From: Ancylostoma caninum
Lineage: Eukaryota > Nematoda > Chromadorea > Rhabditida > Ancylostomatidae
DNA: 64,000 bases
Assembly (NCBI GenBank): GCA_037903475.1
Contig: JBAJFG010000451.1
Location: forward strand, 124,001 to 188,000
Direction: 5' to 3'
Shown here: positions 20,647 to 32,599 of the stretch, piece after piece
Layout of the letters: each line of letters opens with the position of its first letter
Position numbering within the stretch: the first letter of the stretch is position 1
The notes under the pieces: generated by a model
What the model saw: the letters and a program-made list of their open reading frames with translations, nothing else
What the model was told of the DNA's origin: nothing
Databases searched by the model: none
Translations under genes and position numbers: made by a program

Positions 20647-23190
20647 ATGATTCATCATGCAGTGTTCCTCCTAGCGCTGACATGCGCCTCATTCGCTAAG
20701 GATATCTCCCGATCAAAGCGCCAACTAGGTTCATACTACATGTGCGGTGGCTACGGGAATGGTTACATTTCTAATACAGGTAAGCAGAACGATGTTGGAG
20801 ATGGATGGTCATTGAATGTGATAAAATATCGAAATTCCTATCAGCCTGTGGAAACTACAACGGTTGTGGGATGAACTGCGGCGGTAGTACCGCAATGATC
20901 ATTCCGAACTCATTCTACTCACCGTCGACAAACTGTCAGATGTCATGCTCCAACGTCAACTGTAACCAGTTCAATGGACAGTATATCAATGGGTGAGTCA
21001 AACGGTGATGGACACGGTTTTGGAAATTGAGATTCAAAAATATTTTTGCTTCTAGGCAGTATGTGGCCGTAGCCACAGGAAATGGCCAGTACAGTCCTTG
21101 TGCAAGCTCTTGTTGTTCTGGATGGAACAACTGGAATAGTGCCTCATGGCCGGCATGGGGTAACTCCGTGGTCGTTTCTGGAAGTAGTAATGACTACTAC
21201 AATCCGTATGCGACCAACACGAATGCTGGAACTGACTTCTACAATAACTATATCAACACAAACCCTCTTACACAGGTAAATGGAAATGGGGGAATAGTAT
21301 GGAAATAATCTTCACTGAAGATTGTTTTCTGTTAGGTGCTTAGGTTACAAATTACGTTAAAAAATAAAATATTGATTCTGAAATACACCACTTGTACTCA
21401 AAGTACCTATGCATTGGATCCTCTATAGGCAGTTAGTAAATGATTTTACCACAAAAATGGCTAACAGCAAATGAACCAGGGTGTAGGTCACGATCGATGA
21501 AGCGAATTGTGGCGGCTCAGACTTCTATGGTTGGTCCTTTCTTTGATACGCCCTATCATAGTGACATGACCCGCCCCATTTCTCCTCATTATGACCCACA
21601 CTAAATAAACCGACTACTTACTCGAGATACAGAGTCTGCTTTTCAGGTTGGACCGGGTCCAGTAGTCATATCCACCAATGTACAACGTAGCCCATCACTC
21701 ATGTCGGCATTCACTGGAACAGTCAGCAATGGAGGTCAAACCTAATCATTTAACTATTCGTTAACTATAGTGTGAATAAATTTTTAACACAACGTGTGCT
21801 GTGTGCTACTACTAACCAATTCTAATTGGGTGAACGCATTGATGCCGTCATCGAACAAGTACTGTTTCAGTACTCTTGTGCGGAGGTACTGAACCGGCTG
21901 GCGGATCATGTGCCGGAAATGGCCAGTGTCCGGCGGGCCACCTCTGCATGGCGGGCAATGTATGCTGTCGTTGCGCTGTGGGAGCAAGCTCAGGTGGGAT
22001 TATCGGAGCATGCTAGCAATCTAGGGGCTTGTGGATACTTAGAGCTTGCTTTCTAGGAAGTTGTCCTTCCGGAATTGATTCAGAATGTCCAGTAGGCTAC
22101 GCTTGTTCAACAACTCTGAGCTGTTGCCCAAATCAGGTTAGTGACACCGGTAATATGATTACATGTAGTGTGATTGAATCGACATGATCCCGTCCCTATT
22201 TTGGTCCTTAGCAAAATTCTAGAGTTAACTAACCTGGGAGGAGATTCAAAGTGTTGCAATGCACCATCTAAAGATCAACAGGAATAGCTAGAAACAGTCC
22301 TGTGTGGATACGCGTTTCAAGAGACTCGGTCACCCTCCAATACGAGATATCAGGCAAATAGTGGCGTTTGGCACGAAATCAGTAGCAGTTTTCATCGCTC
22401 TTTCCAACCATCTAGTTTTTTCTGCCGTGAACGATAAGAGAGTATCCAAACATGAAGAGAACAGAGACAGAAAGAGACAAGCCCTTTTTGAAGTGAGAAA
22501 TGCACACATTTATCTGATCTGCCACTCGATAGATGGCGAATGATTACCGGACACTTAAACCTGCGTGCGCAAGGCTTAATGTAAGAAAAAAATGCTGTTC
22601 CCACCCAGAGAAGTGACCGTCAACAGGTCCTACTAAGATTCCCTGAAGTACTGCTGTCCAGCCCTATGTTAGGTTCATCACTAGTGAAACGTTACCACTT
22701 TATGAGCCCCTCTACTATCCTAAAAAGTCAGAGAATGATGGGATCCCATGCTTGCTCACTTCTGAAAGGAGTGCAACTCTCGATCCACCCCTATTTCATA
22801 GCTTTCTCCAATAGTTAGGCTTACCAATGAAAACGACCTGTCCTGGGCCATCACCAAACATCAAGTTTATCTCTCCCTAAAAGAAGGAGACACGAAATAT
22901 GAGAGGGAAAGGACGTTATCACTGACAAATCCCCTTCTCCACGACACTGCTACAGTAGAAAAGGTTTTTAGCTTTGTAAAGGATTAGGATCTTCACCTGA
23001 AGGTCAAAAATGCCCAATTCCCAAGTGTAAACATCACGACTTTATGCTCAATTCCCAAGTGTAAACATCACGACTTTAAGCAATTCATTTTTAGGTCAGT
23101 CGAGGATTGACGTTGACAGTGTGCATAAATGGCAGTTGTCCTGACGGTCATGCATGCGGCAAAGGTGATCTTTGCTATCCGAGCAAATGA
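20647..23190 (+). CDS. Secreted cysteine-rich protein with CPxGxxC...CC repeats (295 aa model)
   Basis: The seven-exon model is 20647-20779, 20845-20992, 21056-21275, 21647-21734, 21871-21993, 22057-22136 and 23095-23190; every join keeps phase and uses GT-AG. The protein starts with a signal peptide ([17 protein letters not shown]) and has a basic cleavage site RSKRQ at residues 22-26. A Gly/Asn/Ser/Tyr-rich region with paired cysteines follows (to about residue 196), then three cysteine modules: [30 protein letters not shown] and [14 protein letters not shown]. Modules of this shape occur in many nematode secreted proteins (lustrin/EB-like repeats); their biochemical role is unknown to me. 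The 175-aa paralogue lies 2.7 kb downstream on the same strand. The donor after exon 4 (GGAG|GTCAAA) is weak; if it is skipped, a 199-aa form ends at TAA 21743-21745. An exon in the long last intron cannot be excluded. Confidence 0.7.
21775..21780 (+). terminator. Possible intronic polyadenylation signal
   Basis: AATAAA lies 30 bases after the in-frame TAA that ends the short form of the cysteine-rich gene, inside intron 4 of the long model. It would allow a truncated isoform lacking all CC modules. Confidence 0.4.
23011..23078. repeat. 34-bp tandem duplication in the last intron
   Basis: Two adjacent copies of a 34-base unit (23011-23044 and 23045-23078) share CAATTCCCAAGTGTAAACAT and differ by one base. 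They lie just upstream of the final exon's acceptor at 23094. Confidence 0.85.
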
Positions 23191-23852
23191 ACAAAAAAAA
23201 GATTCGAGCTTTTCTAATGGAAAGCTGCATCGACTTACGAGATCAATCTGCTTCTACCGATGTGGATTTATTTATTGTTCTTGATAAATCTATGTATTTC
23301 TACGAATACATTCACTGATGTCTTCAGGATTTGCAATATGAATTGGTGTTTGAACTCTTCTTCTGAGTTTTCGAAGAAACTAATTGTCGAATTCTGAGAG
23401 TTCAGTATGCAAAACCTCCCCTCTTCCCCATTTCTTCCCTGCCCACGCTCCCTTCGATGCGGAATGTAGCTGTTGTCGAGATCAGAGCGTTTCGCTAATC
23501 GGCTAACTAAATACTTTACGGGAGTTTGTAAACAGTAAACAATGCTAGTGTGTCCAGGTTCGCATTTCTTGCTTCCCACACATTATTATCCTGCCCCCCC
23601 CCCCCGCCAGTAGGTCAACAAGATCAGAACAAATAGTAAAATGAAGAGAATAATGATGTTTTTCGAGCGTTTTCATAGGATTTAGTGATTCAAAATTTCG
23701 AATTCGATTTGAAATCCCTCTGGGAACCTTAATAAATCCGACAGATTCGGGTAAATTCAAACGAAATTAACGCAAACCCTGGCGAACTCCTATCTATTTC
23801 CACTTTCGTACGCATAACTTCCATTTTTTTTCCACCGACAAGTTACTGGACA
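23191..23852. other. Intergenic, no gene seen
   Basis: No supported coding region. A C-run of about 13 occurs near 23595-23607. The sequence separates the cysteine-rich gene from the small peptide gene. Confidence 0.5.
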
Positions 23853-24226
23853 ATGGTAAGTTGCACATACTTAACACTATATTTTGTTGAAAGTGTCAAC
23901 ATTCGTACTCGTTGCAGTTGTTACAACTTCCGTATATCATACGAAACTTCTGTCCTTCGTTGACTTTTGCAGATTCTAAGGCTACTGGTAATTATTTCGG
24001 TTGAGGTGTTTGCAGAGTGCAAACCTGGCACTGTTTACAGAAGGCGTGTCGCTAATGTCTGCCGTCATTGGGGATGTCTCAGTTCAGAGACCAGGAGCAA
24101 AAGACATCAAAGGTTATTCTACAAACTCACTTAACCAAATAGTATTAATTTTAAAAGCACTGTAACTATCTCTTTTTTTCTATTTGTTTTCTCCCAAACA
24201 GAACAAGGCCAGGAATGGCCAGCTAA
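23853..24226 (+). CDS. Small secreted cysteine-containing peptide precursor candidate (55 aa)
   Basis: The three-exon model is 23853-23855 (ATG only), 23973-24112 and 24202-24226, with GT-AG introns and intact phase. The product has a hydrophobic start MILRLLVIISVEVFA typical of a signal peptide, then a mature part of about 40 residues with three cysteines (ECKPGTVY, ANVCRHWGCL) and many basic residues (RRR, RSKRHQR). An AATAAA sits at 24337-24342, about 110 bases past the stop. The size and layout suit a peptide hormone or small effector, but I do not recognise the family. A first exon ending directly after ATG is unusual but known in small nematode genes. Without transcript data, chance assembly remains possible. 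Confidence 0.4.
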
Positions 24227-24342
24227 AGACAAGTTATGATGTCCGTGCATGCAGTGCGTGTACAGGAATACATCGCGAAGAATCTGGAAGAGACGATTAG
24301 TCGGTTTTAACTGTATATATTACACTATTACAAACAAATAAA

Positions 24343-25870
24343 AGAGAAACAAACAGGATCACGAACAAATACACAAACAAAAACACAATATTTTATAAAA
24401 AAAAACACTGTCACATGTATTGTAAGATAGATTAATGAACAGATGAGATATGGTATGACAATTTCTCTGTAGAGAAGAACTACTGTTATTAGTGACTTCC
24501 CCATAATTTCCATGTTCGGTCGAAAGTCGTCTTTAACCTTTCATTATATTATTCTTAGGGTAGAATGAGCGGATAACTTTCTCCTGGAATGGGAATTATG
24601 AAGATTTCTGTGGGCTGGACTCTGGAGTTCTGGTTGTAACCTACTCTGGCAAAGACGCTGGTAGCAGTGACACACCGTGCTTTTTCCAGAAACTCTTCCA
24701 GGCGTAAACTAGCTGGTAAGTCAGGTACAGTGCGATTTTTGTGTACTCAGAGTTTCAGATTCTTTCCAATAGCAATCACGGAAGATTTCGCTGGATGAAA
24801 GAGCCTCCGCCTTTGCCATTCGAGGTCTTTTTCATATGAAGATATTTTTCAAATGTTGAGATCCCATTTTGCGGCAATGTCATCCTACATAGTAGATATG
24901 CCTGGGGATGACAGTGATCTAGGCGACCACGCGGTGGGTGGGAAGAGACGGTTCCCAGACTCCAGGCGGGTATAAATAAGCGCCAAAAGGGGGAGCCATG
25001 AATTAGTCTTGACGAGCTCCGAGAAGTTAGACAGAGCCGTTGAGAGAGGCGGCCCTCCTCCAGATCAAGAGAAGAGAAAGAAGTAATCCGCCTGTGTGGC
25101 CAAGCAATCGCGTGCCCTCACCTCGAGGCCGCCAAAGTTTCGTAAATTCAATTGTAGACGTTGTTGTTGATACCGCTCGGTCGTTGTTGTCGATCGTTGT
25201 TAAGGATAAATTATTAGTAAGAGAAAAAACTGTTCTTAAGTAGAAAACCGAAAACTGATCAACATCCTGCAAAAGCAGCTTTTCTCTCTCTCGAATCATA
25301 CCTCTAGAGTAGATTCGACCCACAGGTATAGTGAAATTTTTTTCAACATTCGAAAGGGCATCGTTTCGAAGATACAGACATTGGGTGGAATTTCTTCAAC
25401 CGCACCGATCCTTTGCCACTTATTTATTCCAACTCATGAGGGGCCCACAATGAATTCGGCATTATGTCGACCCCACCTCTAGGAGAACAAACCCTAGAGT
25501 CCACTTCGATATAGACTAAAAATATTTGCTAGTGACTAATGCCTTAGGATCATTTGATCTCCAGTTGTACTCTTCCACCAGAACGGTCCTATGCCGTAGC
25601 GTCCGCGTGCTTGTTGACTTTGCGCGTTTTCACTCAATTTTCCCCTACTTAAACAACTTGGCGACGAGCGAGACCTCGTTTTCTGTCTGGTTAATGTTGC
25701 ATGTTCAGAAACCATCATGAATCTTCGGAACATCTATTATAATATATTGTAAACCTCAATGACAGAAACTACCTGACAGCCTTTCTCGACACATTTGCTC
25801 TTCAACTGACTTGAAATTAGATTTATCGGATTTTCTTTGAGCTTCTTCAGACCTCCTGTCTCATTATAGA
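24343..25870. other. Intergenic, with a promoter-like block
   Basis: No protein-coding exon is supported. A GC-richer block (24880-25260) with a TATA-like box is described separately. Confidence 0.45.
24880..25260 (+). promoter_or_regulatory. TATA-containing promoter-like block, possible solo LTR
   Basis: GGGTATAAATAAGCGCC at about 24968 looks like a TATA box with a GC-rich downstream region followed by purine-rich sequence, unlike the AT-rich surroundings. A solo long terminal repeat would have this organisation, but TG...CA ends and a target duplication could not be placed. Confidence 0.25.
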
Positions 25871-28309
25871 ATGCTGTTAGTCGCCCTAACTACCGCACTC
25901 ACAGTTGTTTCCGGAGAGCTCAGTCAAAGTAATGGCGAGCTGCAGACTCGTCCTCGTCGGCAGAACTCATACACGATCTACTACCTATGTGGAAAATATC
26001 CTAACCAATACATTTCCTACTATCGTGAGTTCCTCTCATGCTCATTTATGTATAATTCCAGTCTCAAAAGAAGGTAAGGCTTTCAATGCTAGATTCATAA
26101 ATGCAACGGGTTGACATGAGCCCATCTAACGTTGACTACCTCCAAGAGTTATGTCCTAGCATTGTGGTTGAATTTTATTGCGGGAAGCCATCAGCAAAAT
26201 TGTCTGCGGTGAAAAAAATTGGGACCGATAGAGCAGCAAACTGCAACTGAGGATTACCTTTAGCTCATGTGAGAGCGAATATGCACTCTGATGATCTGTA
26301 ACTTGTGAAAGATATGTTGGACCAACGTGTGGTCACATTCACACTATTTTCCTCAAAGACTGTATTTATGGTCTTGCTATCATTCAACCCAATTGCAGGA
26401 GGAAGAAGCCTACCGTCTATAATTCTATAAACCATTACAATTTGATTCACTTTCTCGATTAGCACGGAAAGGATTTTAAATGTGAGGTTATGGAAGTCGC
26501 AGAGACGTTGATGTACTCATACCCGGGCTGGCTTATTTACAATTTTCCAGTAAAATGGCTTCCAATAGCTTCAAGCCGCAAAATCAAGCGTTTGGATTGC
26601 GGACCAAATCCTGCAGCCATTTTCAAGAATGAGACGCACATATACATATTTTATAGGCTGGTAAAAGTTGAGCGGATAAATTCGCAAACGAGTAATCGGA
26701 AATATAATATTTTTGTTATGTGCAGTTTTATCCCTTTCCATTGCAATAAATTCGCAATGTTCATCAAGGTGAGCTTCATATTGAAGTAAAACCAAACTTG
26801 TGAACGGTGGCGATTGCTGTTTACTTGTCTCCCAGCTGGAAATTGAATATGAAATAGTTTGTGCTTAAAGTATAGAAAATTACCTTGTGATTGAGCAGCC
26901 GGTTAAATGGATTTGCTGCTTAGAGAGCAACAGAGCAATAAGTGATCTGTTATTGTTGCAAACATTTTTGTGTGCAAACTTATTTTTGAGTGACTGTCAA
27001 CAAAATGCTTGTACTTCACTGTGCAAACACGAACATTTTCAAGTTTTTGCATAAGCCTTATCGCTTGGAGAGTGTAAGTAAACACAGATAACTGATGTGT
27101 CACTGTTGATTCTACGCTCTTTCTTGAGTTTTATTCTGGAAAAACCATGACTACTCAGAGGAAAGTCTTTTAAGGGTGCTCCAAGGCATCCTGGCATCAC
27201 GAAGATTAGGGCAGGAGGTAAAATTATAAAAATTCAAGGTTAGAATTGAATTAGACGAAAAAAGTTCCAATTGCAAAGAAAAAACCTTTCCAGCATGTCC
27301 GTGCACGAACTGCCAGCCAAGCTGCCAATATAGATGCTCTACAACTATGTATTGTCAAACAATCAACATCAACTGGGTGTGTAGGAATGGATGTTGCGCG
27401 GTTAGTGATTCTATCGTCATACAGAGTGGTAACACGTCCTATTCCAAAATATTATAGGAAAACCACTACAACCCCTACCCACCAATAACCACTACTGCGA
27501 CACCAACAATCCGTAAGTAACAATTCACAGGTTGAAGCATAGATGTTCGATGGAAAGTTTGAAGTTAACGACAGAGAGAACAAAAGGCATTTTTGTAGAT
27601 TCAACTGTTCTTTGACGTCCTGACATTCTTTGAAAATAGCCGAACAATGAGATGATTCGTGACTCAAGGACTAAAAGCATCCCAAATTGGCTATTTTCAG
27701 CTATTAAAAGACATTTTCTGCATGAAGCGAATATAAAATCCAACGAAGCGAGATAAAAACCACGACAATGTTCGCCTTTCCTAAGGTGAAGTCCTTATAA
27801 ACCCAGGTTTAACGCTATCCAAGAGGTGATGATGTCAGCAACATTTTGACCAATATTCTAAAGGAAAAAGTGGAGCGCCATCAAGCATTTGAGTGTAATT
27901 AATCCCTACTTTCTAGACGCCCTCCCGCTTTTGAAATTCCATTTAAATCAATTCATTCATTTAAAACAGCAATTGTTTTTCACCAGAGGAATTTTAATTT
28001 TCTATCTCCAAGTGAAAACTTGTCTAACGTGGGCGTGCGTTCAGGACCGAATCCCCTTTGTGAAGGTCGTGAAGCCTCAGCTGGTTACTGTCAGCCGGGT
28101 GGCAGCTGTCCATCCGGTTTCACATGCACATCGAGCAATGTCTGCTGTCGTTGCGCCTACGGAACGAGCATAGGTTTGTGACAGTTGCCTGCTGTAATTC
28201 ATAAATCCAGTACATGCAAGTTTCAGGTCCGTGTGTGAATTCGCAGTGCCCGGACAATTTTCAGTGCAATATGAACAATGAGTGCTGCCCATTTCAAGTT
28301 GGCAGGTGA
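25871..28309 (+). CDS. Secreted cysteine-rich protein, shorter paralogue (175 aa)
   Basis: The five-exon model is 25871-26024, 27294-27400, 27458-27512, 28045-28173 and 28227-28309; all joins are GT-AG and in phase, ending at TGA 28307-28309. The protein has a signal peptide (MLLVALTTALTVVSG), a basic cleavage site RPRRQN, a YxxYYLCGKYPNQYIS block matching [13 protein letters not shown] of the upstream paralogue, a cysteine-dense exon (PCPCTNCQPSCQYRC), a Pro/Thr linker (NPYPPITTTATPT) and two modules, SCPSGFTCTSSNVCC and QCPDNFQCNMNNECC. AATAAA follows at 28335-28340. Shared strand, exon phases and module order show tandem duplication with divergence. The role is probably extracellular (cuticle, matrix or host interface), which is inference only. 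Confidence 0.75.
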
Positions 28310-28333
28310 TAATGTCGATGGAATTTCTTGATG

Positions 28334-28740
28334 TAATAAAGAAATTAATCCTTGCAATCTTTGTTTATTTCATCGAAGTGTGCGAGATACGGTTCAATTC
28401 TAACTATCACATCCGAGCAATGTGTTGCACATTGTACGGCAGAAACTCAAACCATATCGAGACTAATTCATGCGGGTTAGAAAATTTCGCACTAAAAGAG
28501 CAAAAACAATGGCGAATCAGAAGAGGCAGAGACGAAGAATAAACGCTGATTGACAGAAATCTTCAGAGAAATCCTCTTCAAGAGTGAGCGACATAGCAAT
28601 CAGGCCGATGACTCCTCCAATGCGTCGGTCATCTGGTAATTTAATGTGTTAGCATCTCAAAGAATGATTCGTTGCAACAAAGCCACTATCCAGAAATAAT
28701 CGGTCACTCCGAACAGCCACAGGCGGGGCGGCGCAAGCTG
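28334..28740. repeat. Outer flank of the segmental duplication, unit 1
   Basis: This block matches 57415-57815 in the same orientation with scattered differences. Shared phrases include AACTATCACATCCG, AGAGGCAGAGAC, AGAAATC and GTGTTAG. It marks the far end of the unit that also contains the acyl-CoA synthetase gene. Similarity is lost after about 28740 and returns weakly near 34.45 kb. Confidence 0.6.
28600..28632 (-). CDS. Candidate short terminal exon, conserved between duplicate units
   Basis: On the minus strand, a branch-site-like CTAAC and acceptor TTACCAG precede a frame reading MTDALEESSA then TGA. The unit 2 counterpart (57678-57710) reads ITDAVEPSSA then TAA after CTAAC...TTCCTAG. 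Five of the eight codon differences are synonymous, one being stop-for-stop. The upstream exons of this gene were not identified, so the gene itself is unknown. Confidence 0.3.
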   Translation of the reverse strand: MTDALEESSA

Positions 28741-28986
28741 TTACGAGTTTTATGGTTTGTTGTTCCAAAATCACTTGGTGTGAGACGCAGTAAGCACACG
28801 CAGAAATACAACGATTTGTTGCTACCTACACCGCTCAATCCCCACCAGCTCACACCCGAGCGAGCAATCAAACGCAGAGTAGTGTTGTGCAGAGGGAAAG
28901 GCACAATTACGGTGAACCAAAATACCGCTGCGTATTTGAGTGTAAGGCAAAGCAAGACCAAACCGGTGGCGGCCACATATTTAATA

Positions 28987-30570
28987 CAGTGGCGGCAACA
29001 TATTTAGCACACCTACATATGATTTTCGACCACAGAATTTTCTGCATATCTCAGCCCCGGGCTGAGCAATCAAAACCACGTTCGAGTATAAGTTGAAGCT
29101 CCGTGGGGGCTTCAACTGTTGTTCATGTTGCTCATCACGGGCACAAAGCGGGACGTCGTTAAATTGAAAAATAAAATTGCAATTTCGTTAAATTTCCCAA
29201 ACTAGGTGTAAAACTTCTGTGTCCACCTGTAGTGGGAAGTGAAGTGGTGATTCAAATTGAGCACCTTCTCCTCAATATTTTGCTGTGAAAGCTATTCGCG
29301 TACTCTCCGTACCAGCTGTAACCAGGGGCAGAAACAAACCGCCAAATTTGTCAAAAATCCAATCTCGAGAATAATGCAAGCGCACGGATTTTCCTGTGAT
29401 TGCGTGAATGCCTCTTAGTAGCACAAATCGGAGAGAAATCCGCAGCCGTAGTGCATCTTTCCGCTTGTAATCACCATAGATTCTTTTTTTTTCGCAATTT
29501 TTTACCCATGCTGAAGATCCATATTCTTCCCTGAGGTAAACAACTGCGCTTTAAAACTACTATAGCAAAGTGCGCACTAATCTCTAGAATAAGATCACAT
29601 TCTCACTCGATTTGATAAACTAATGTAAGAGTGCGACGAAAGTATTTTCAAAAGTACTGCATCTTCAAATCTAAATGCGAAGAGTGGATGCAATTCCATT
29701 CAGAAATAACTTCTTGAGGAGTAAAGTAGATTTCAGAATGAAAATGTTATGCCTTATCACATTCTCAAAGATTGTCCTGATAGCTCACTCCAAGCTTGAA
29801 ATACGGACCTGTAGTAAACCCCCCTAAACTTCAGGTGAACTCAAATGAAAGGTCAACTCTGAGTTTGGCTAGGTCATTTCAACGTCCACTCACTTCATAC
29901 GTAGCAGGATAAGGAGCTGAACTCAGAGTTGGCACCTATATCATGGGAGTTAAGTGAAAAACTCAACTAGGTGTTGAGCAAGAGGTCAACTCTGGGTAGA
30001 GTGGTCAGAAAATCGAAGAAATAGCGTTAGCATCACAGGAGAGGCCGATAAGCACCTCCCGAGCTACTTAAGCTTAACTTTGAGTTGACGTGCATGATGT
30101 CCGATTAGCGTGAAATGTTTCGTGTAAATAGTTCAATTTAACTGACATGTTTCGAACTGATAACGCCTGACACTGGTATATAAGCGATGAATGGAGAGTT
30201 CGTTCCGGTCAGATACGAATGAGATGAACCGAACACGGACAAGGTGTGGTATTAACAGTCGTTCGCACGGCATTTCAGCCGTCCAGGTGTATTGCGCATG
30301 GATTTCTGCGAAATTTTCAGTTTCCCACCACTAGACACTGACGCCTTTTCTCAGCGACGGCGCCCAGTAGTGGGAAGAGAAGAAATATCTCGAAATTTGG
30401 AAATCCAATCAATCGATAGTCGATTCAAAGTGGTTTCATTTCGGAAAACTCGTCCTACCGCTCAACTCGGCATTGAGAGGTCGGATGAAGGATTACTACG
30501 GCCACGGATTCATATTTTCATCTGTTAATCATCCGAAATTGGCAGCGTGCTAAATACTTGGCCGCCACTG
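28987..30570. mobile_element. 1.6-kb TIR element with CAGTGGCGG ends
   Basis: The left end CAGTGGCGGCAACATATTTAGC is mirrored at 30547-30570 as GCTAAATACTTGGCCGCCACTG. A second, partial left end (GTGGCGGCCACATATTTA) lies directly outside at 28966. There is no transposase-like frame. Internally a cluster of AACTCAGAGTTG-like half-palindromes occupies 29850-30085. It is absent from unit 2 of the segmental duplication, so it inserted after the duplication or was lost from the other copy. Confidence 0.65.
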
Positions 30571-31093
30571 ACGTAAGATGTTTGGACGCATTTTTAGTAA
30601 GATATTTCCTTTTGCGGTGGAGCAACTCGCACATTTGTATTCCGCAATAATTTCAATCATAATTCATGTTACTAATAAGAGGGATTGCAGCAAATGCTGA
30701 GCAACGTCCAAGCAACCTTATTCTCCTCACATGTCCCTTGAAATCTTACCTTCTCCTACAAAATAGGATATAATAGGCAAATCCACATCTCTTAACTGAA
30801 GCGTCTCTCATTCTTTGACTTTTTATGTTCTTATGGGTTTCTCGTAGATAAGTGTTCTCTCATCAATGTTTTCTCGATGTTCACAGCAAATGCCCTCTTA
30901 CACGCTAACAGTTACGTTTGTGGTTTTGTGGGCCACGGTGTGGCCAATACTATTGCCTCAGTGCGTCTTGTTGCGCTCCAATGCTAGCACCGTGGCGCTG
31001 CATAGCGTCAGATTACGGCAGTCGCCACCATAGGGTAAGTGCAGGGAGAGTCTGATGAACGCTATAGTATTCAAGAGTAGCTGAGCGATGTGC

Positions 31094-31484
31094 TTAAAGG
31101 CAGTGTGTCACCTTGTTTGAGCTTTTAGCATATTCTGAATCTCCTCGACACGCTGAATCTAGCGGTATACATAAAATGTTACAAAACGGCTTCTGAACAC
31201 GTTTTTAAATCGTTTTTCGGAACGGGGTTTGGAACAGTTTGTCGAGCCAAATGGGCACGTGAAGCAATTGATCTCATCGATCGGACACGTGAAGACGTTT
31301 TGCCAGTGCTGAAGTTGCGGCGGGCAGCCTGCACAGGCGCGGACCGCTCCACCCAAGTGGTCCGTGAACTGCACATTCGGACCCTCCGAGAACGGGTTCC
31401 CGTCACTTTTAAGCGTCGTGACGAGAAGATCCAGAGTACGCTGATATCCAGAGCCTACGGAACGAGATGACACACTGCCTTCAA
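31094..31484. mobile_element. MITE with TTAAAGGCAGTGTGTCA ends
   Basis: The ends TTAAAGGCAGTGTGTCA and TGACACACTGCCTTCAA are near-perfect inverted repeats 391 bp apart. The interior matches a fragment at 49482-49780 (CTCCTCGACAC, GCGGTATACATAAAATG and GGAACGGGGT-like blocks). The minus-strand open frame at 31159-31530 merely crosses the element. Confidence 0.75.
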
Positions 31485-32599
31485 GGCGTCGAAAAAGGGG
31501 CTCAGCAGAGAAAGAAATTGTATGTGACAAGGGAGGCAGAGGGGGCTAGAAATATTGTGGACTGTAAGAGAATGTGCAGGTAATCAATAACGCCGAGGAA
31601 TGTGGGTGCTGGGGCCATGTTGCTTGCTATTTGCTTGGAATTATAACAAATCGTGTCTGAAATTGTCCAAACAGGTTCATCTAACAATCTAACAATCCCT
31701 CTCCTCCCTACTATGGTTGAAGTGGCACTCGCGCCAAAATATCATAACTTTTTGAACTCACTTCCTTGAAATTCATTGGTCTATGATGGTCTGGGACATC
31801 TACTGTAAAACCGGAAAAAGTTCAATTAATGACTGAAATAGTTGGAAGGAATGGGATGCAAATATTCCTTAGAGTATTCCACAGTTCAACACAGGCACCA
31901 CATAAAGGAGAGTAATGAAAGCTTCCATCCTCAGAACCTTTTTGGTCTTAAATTGATAAGTTTTTTACGCCAAAGCATCACCAACAGGTCCTTTTACAGA
32001 GCATGTCAAAATTAAGAAGTCGAAAACTTTTGCTAGACACTGCTATAAGTAGGGAACAAAATTATTTGGGGCACCAATGGATATCGCTTACTGTCTTGTG
32101 GGTGTGGCTTACGATTAATCGAGAGAAAAATGGAATAATTAGTGGGGGATGCCACACCACACCTTGTGCTCCACCCTGTTGGTGCTCACATTCGCACTGT
32201 CGCGGAAGCGAGACTCCACTCCTCGGATTTGCACTGCTCTGTTGCCCCTGCGGCCCTGGCTGCATTCTCTCCTTAGGCTCCGCCCACTCCCCAGCCACGT
32301 CTATATAGGCGCTTATTAGGGCGAGCGCACTCTGTCAGCTGCAATCGCTTGCACCGTGAATGACAGAATGAGAGTTCAACAGGATCGATGGATGATGGTG
32401 GAGCGGGGGTTGGCGGACCCTAAGGTCTTGTGCAGCATCGATTGACAGATGATGGTGTGATGATCTGAATGTTTGGATTGATATCGGCTAAAAACAGGAC
32501 TGCAGCAGGACTAGGGAGATCTGCACCATAGCCCTTGCCGTGGCAGCAGCGACGGGGAACTAGAGGGCGCGACCCTCCTAAAATCTTTCTTCTTGTGTG
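31485..32599. other. No supported gene; promoter-like TATA block
   Basis: No coding exon is supported. A GC-rich segment (32150-32340) ends in CCACGTCTATATAGGCGC near 32300, which resembles a core promoter or LTR U3/R border. There is no downstream exon that would identify a gene. Confidence 0.35.

Noticed and set aside
20647..28309. Possibility that the cysteine-rich proteins are toxins or ShK-type channel blockers
   Set aside because: The cysteine spacing (CPxGxxC...CC modules) does not match an ShK six-cysteine pattern, and nothing else supports toxicity.
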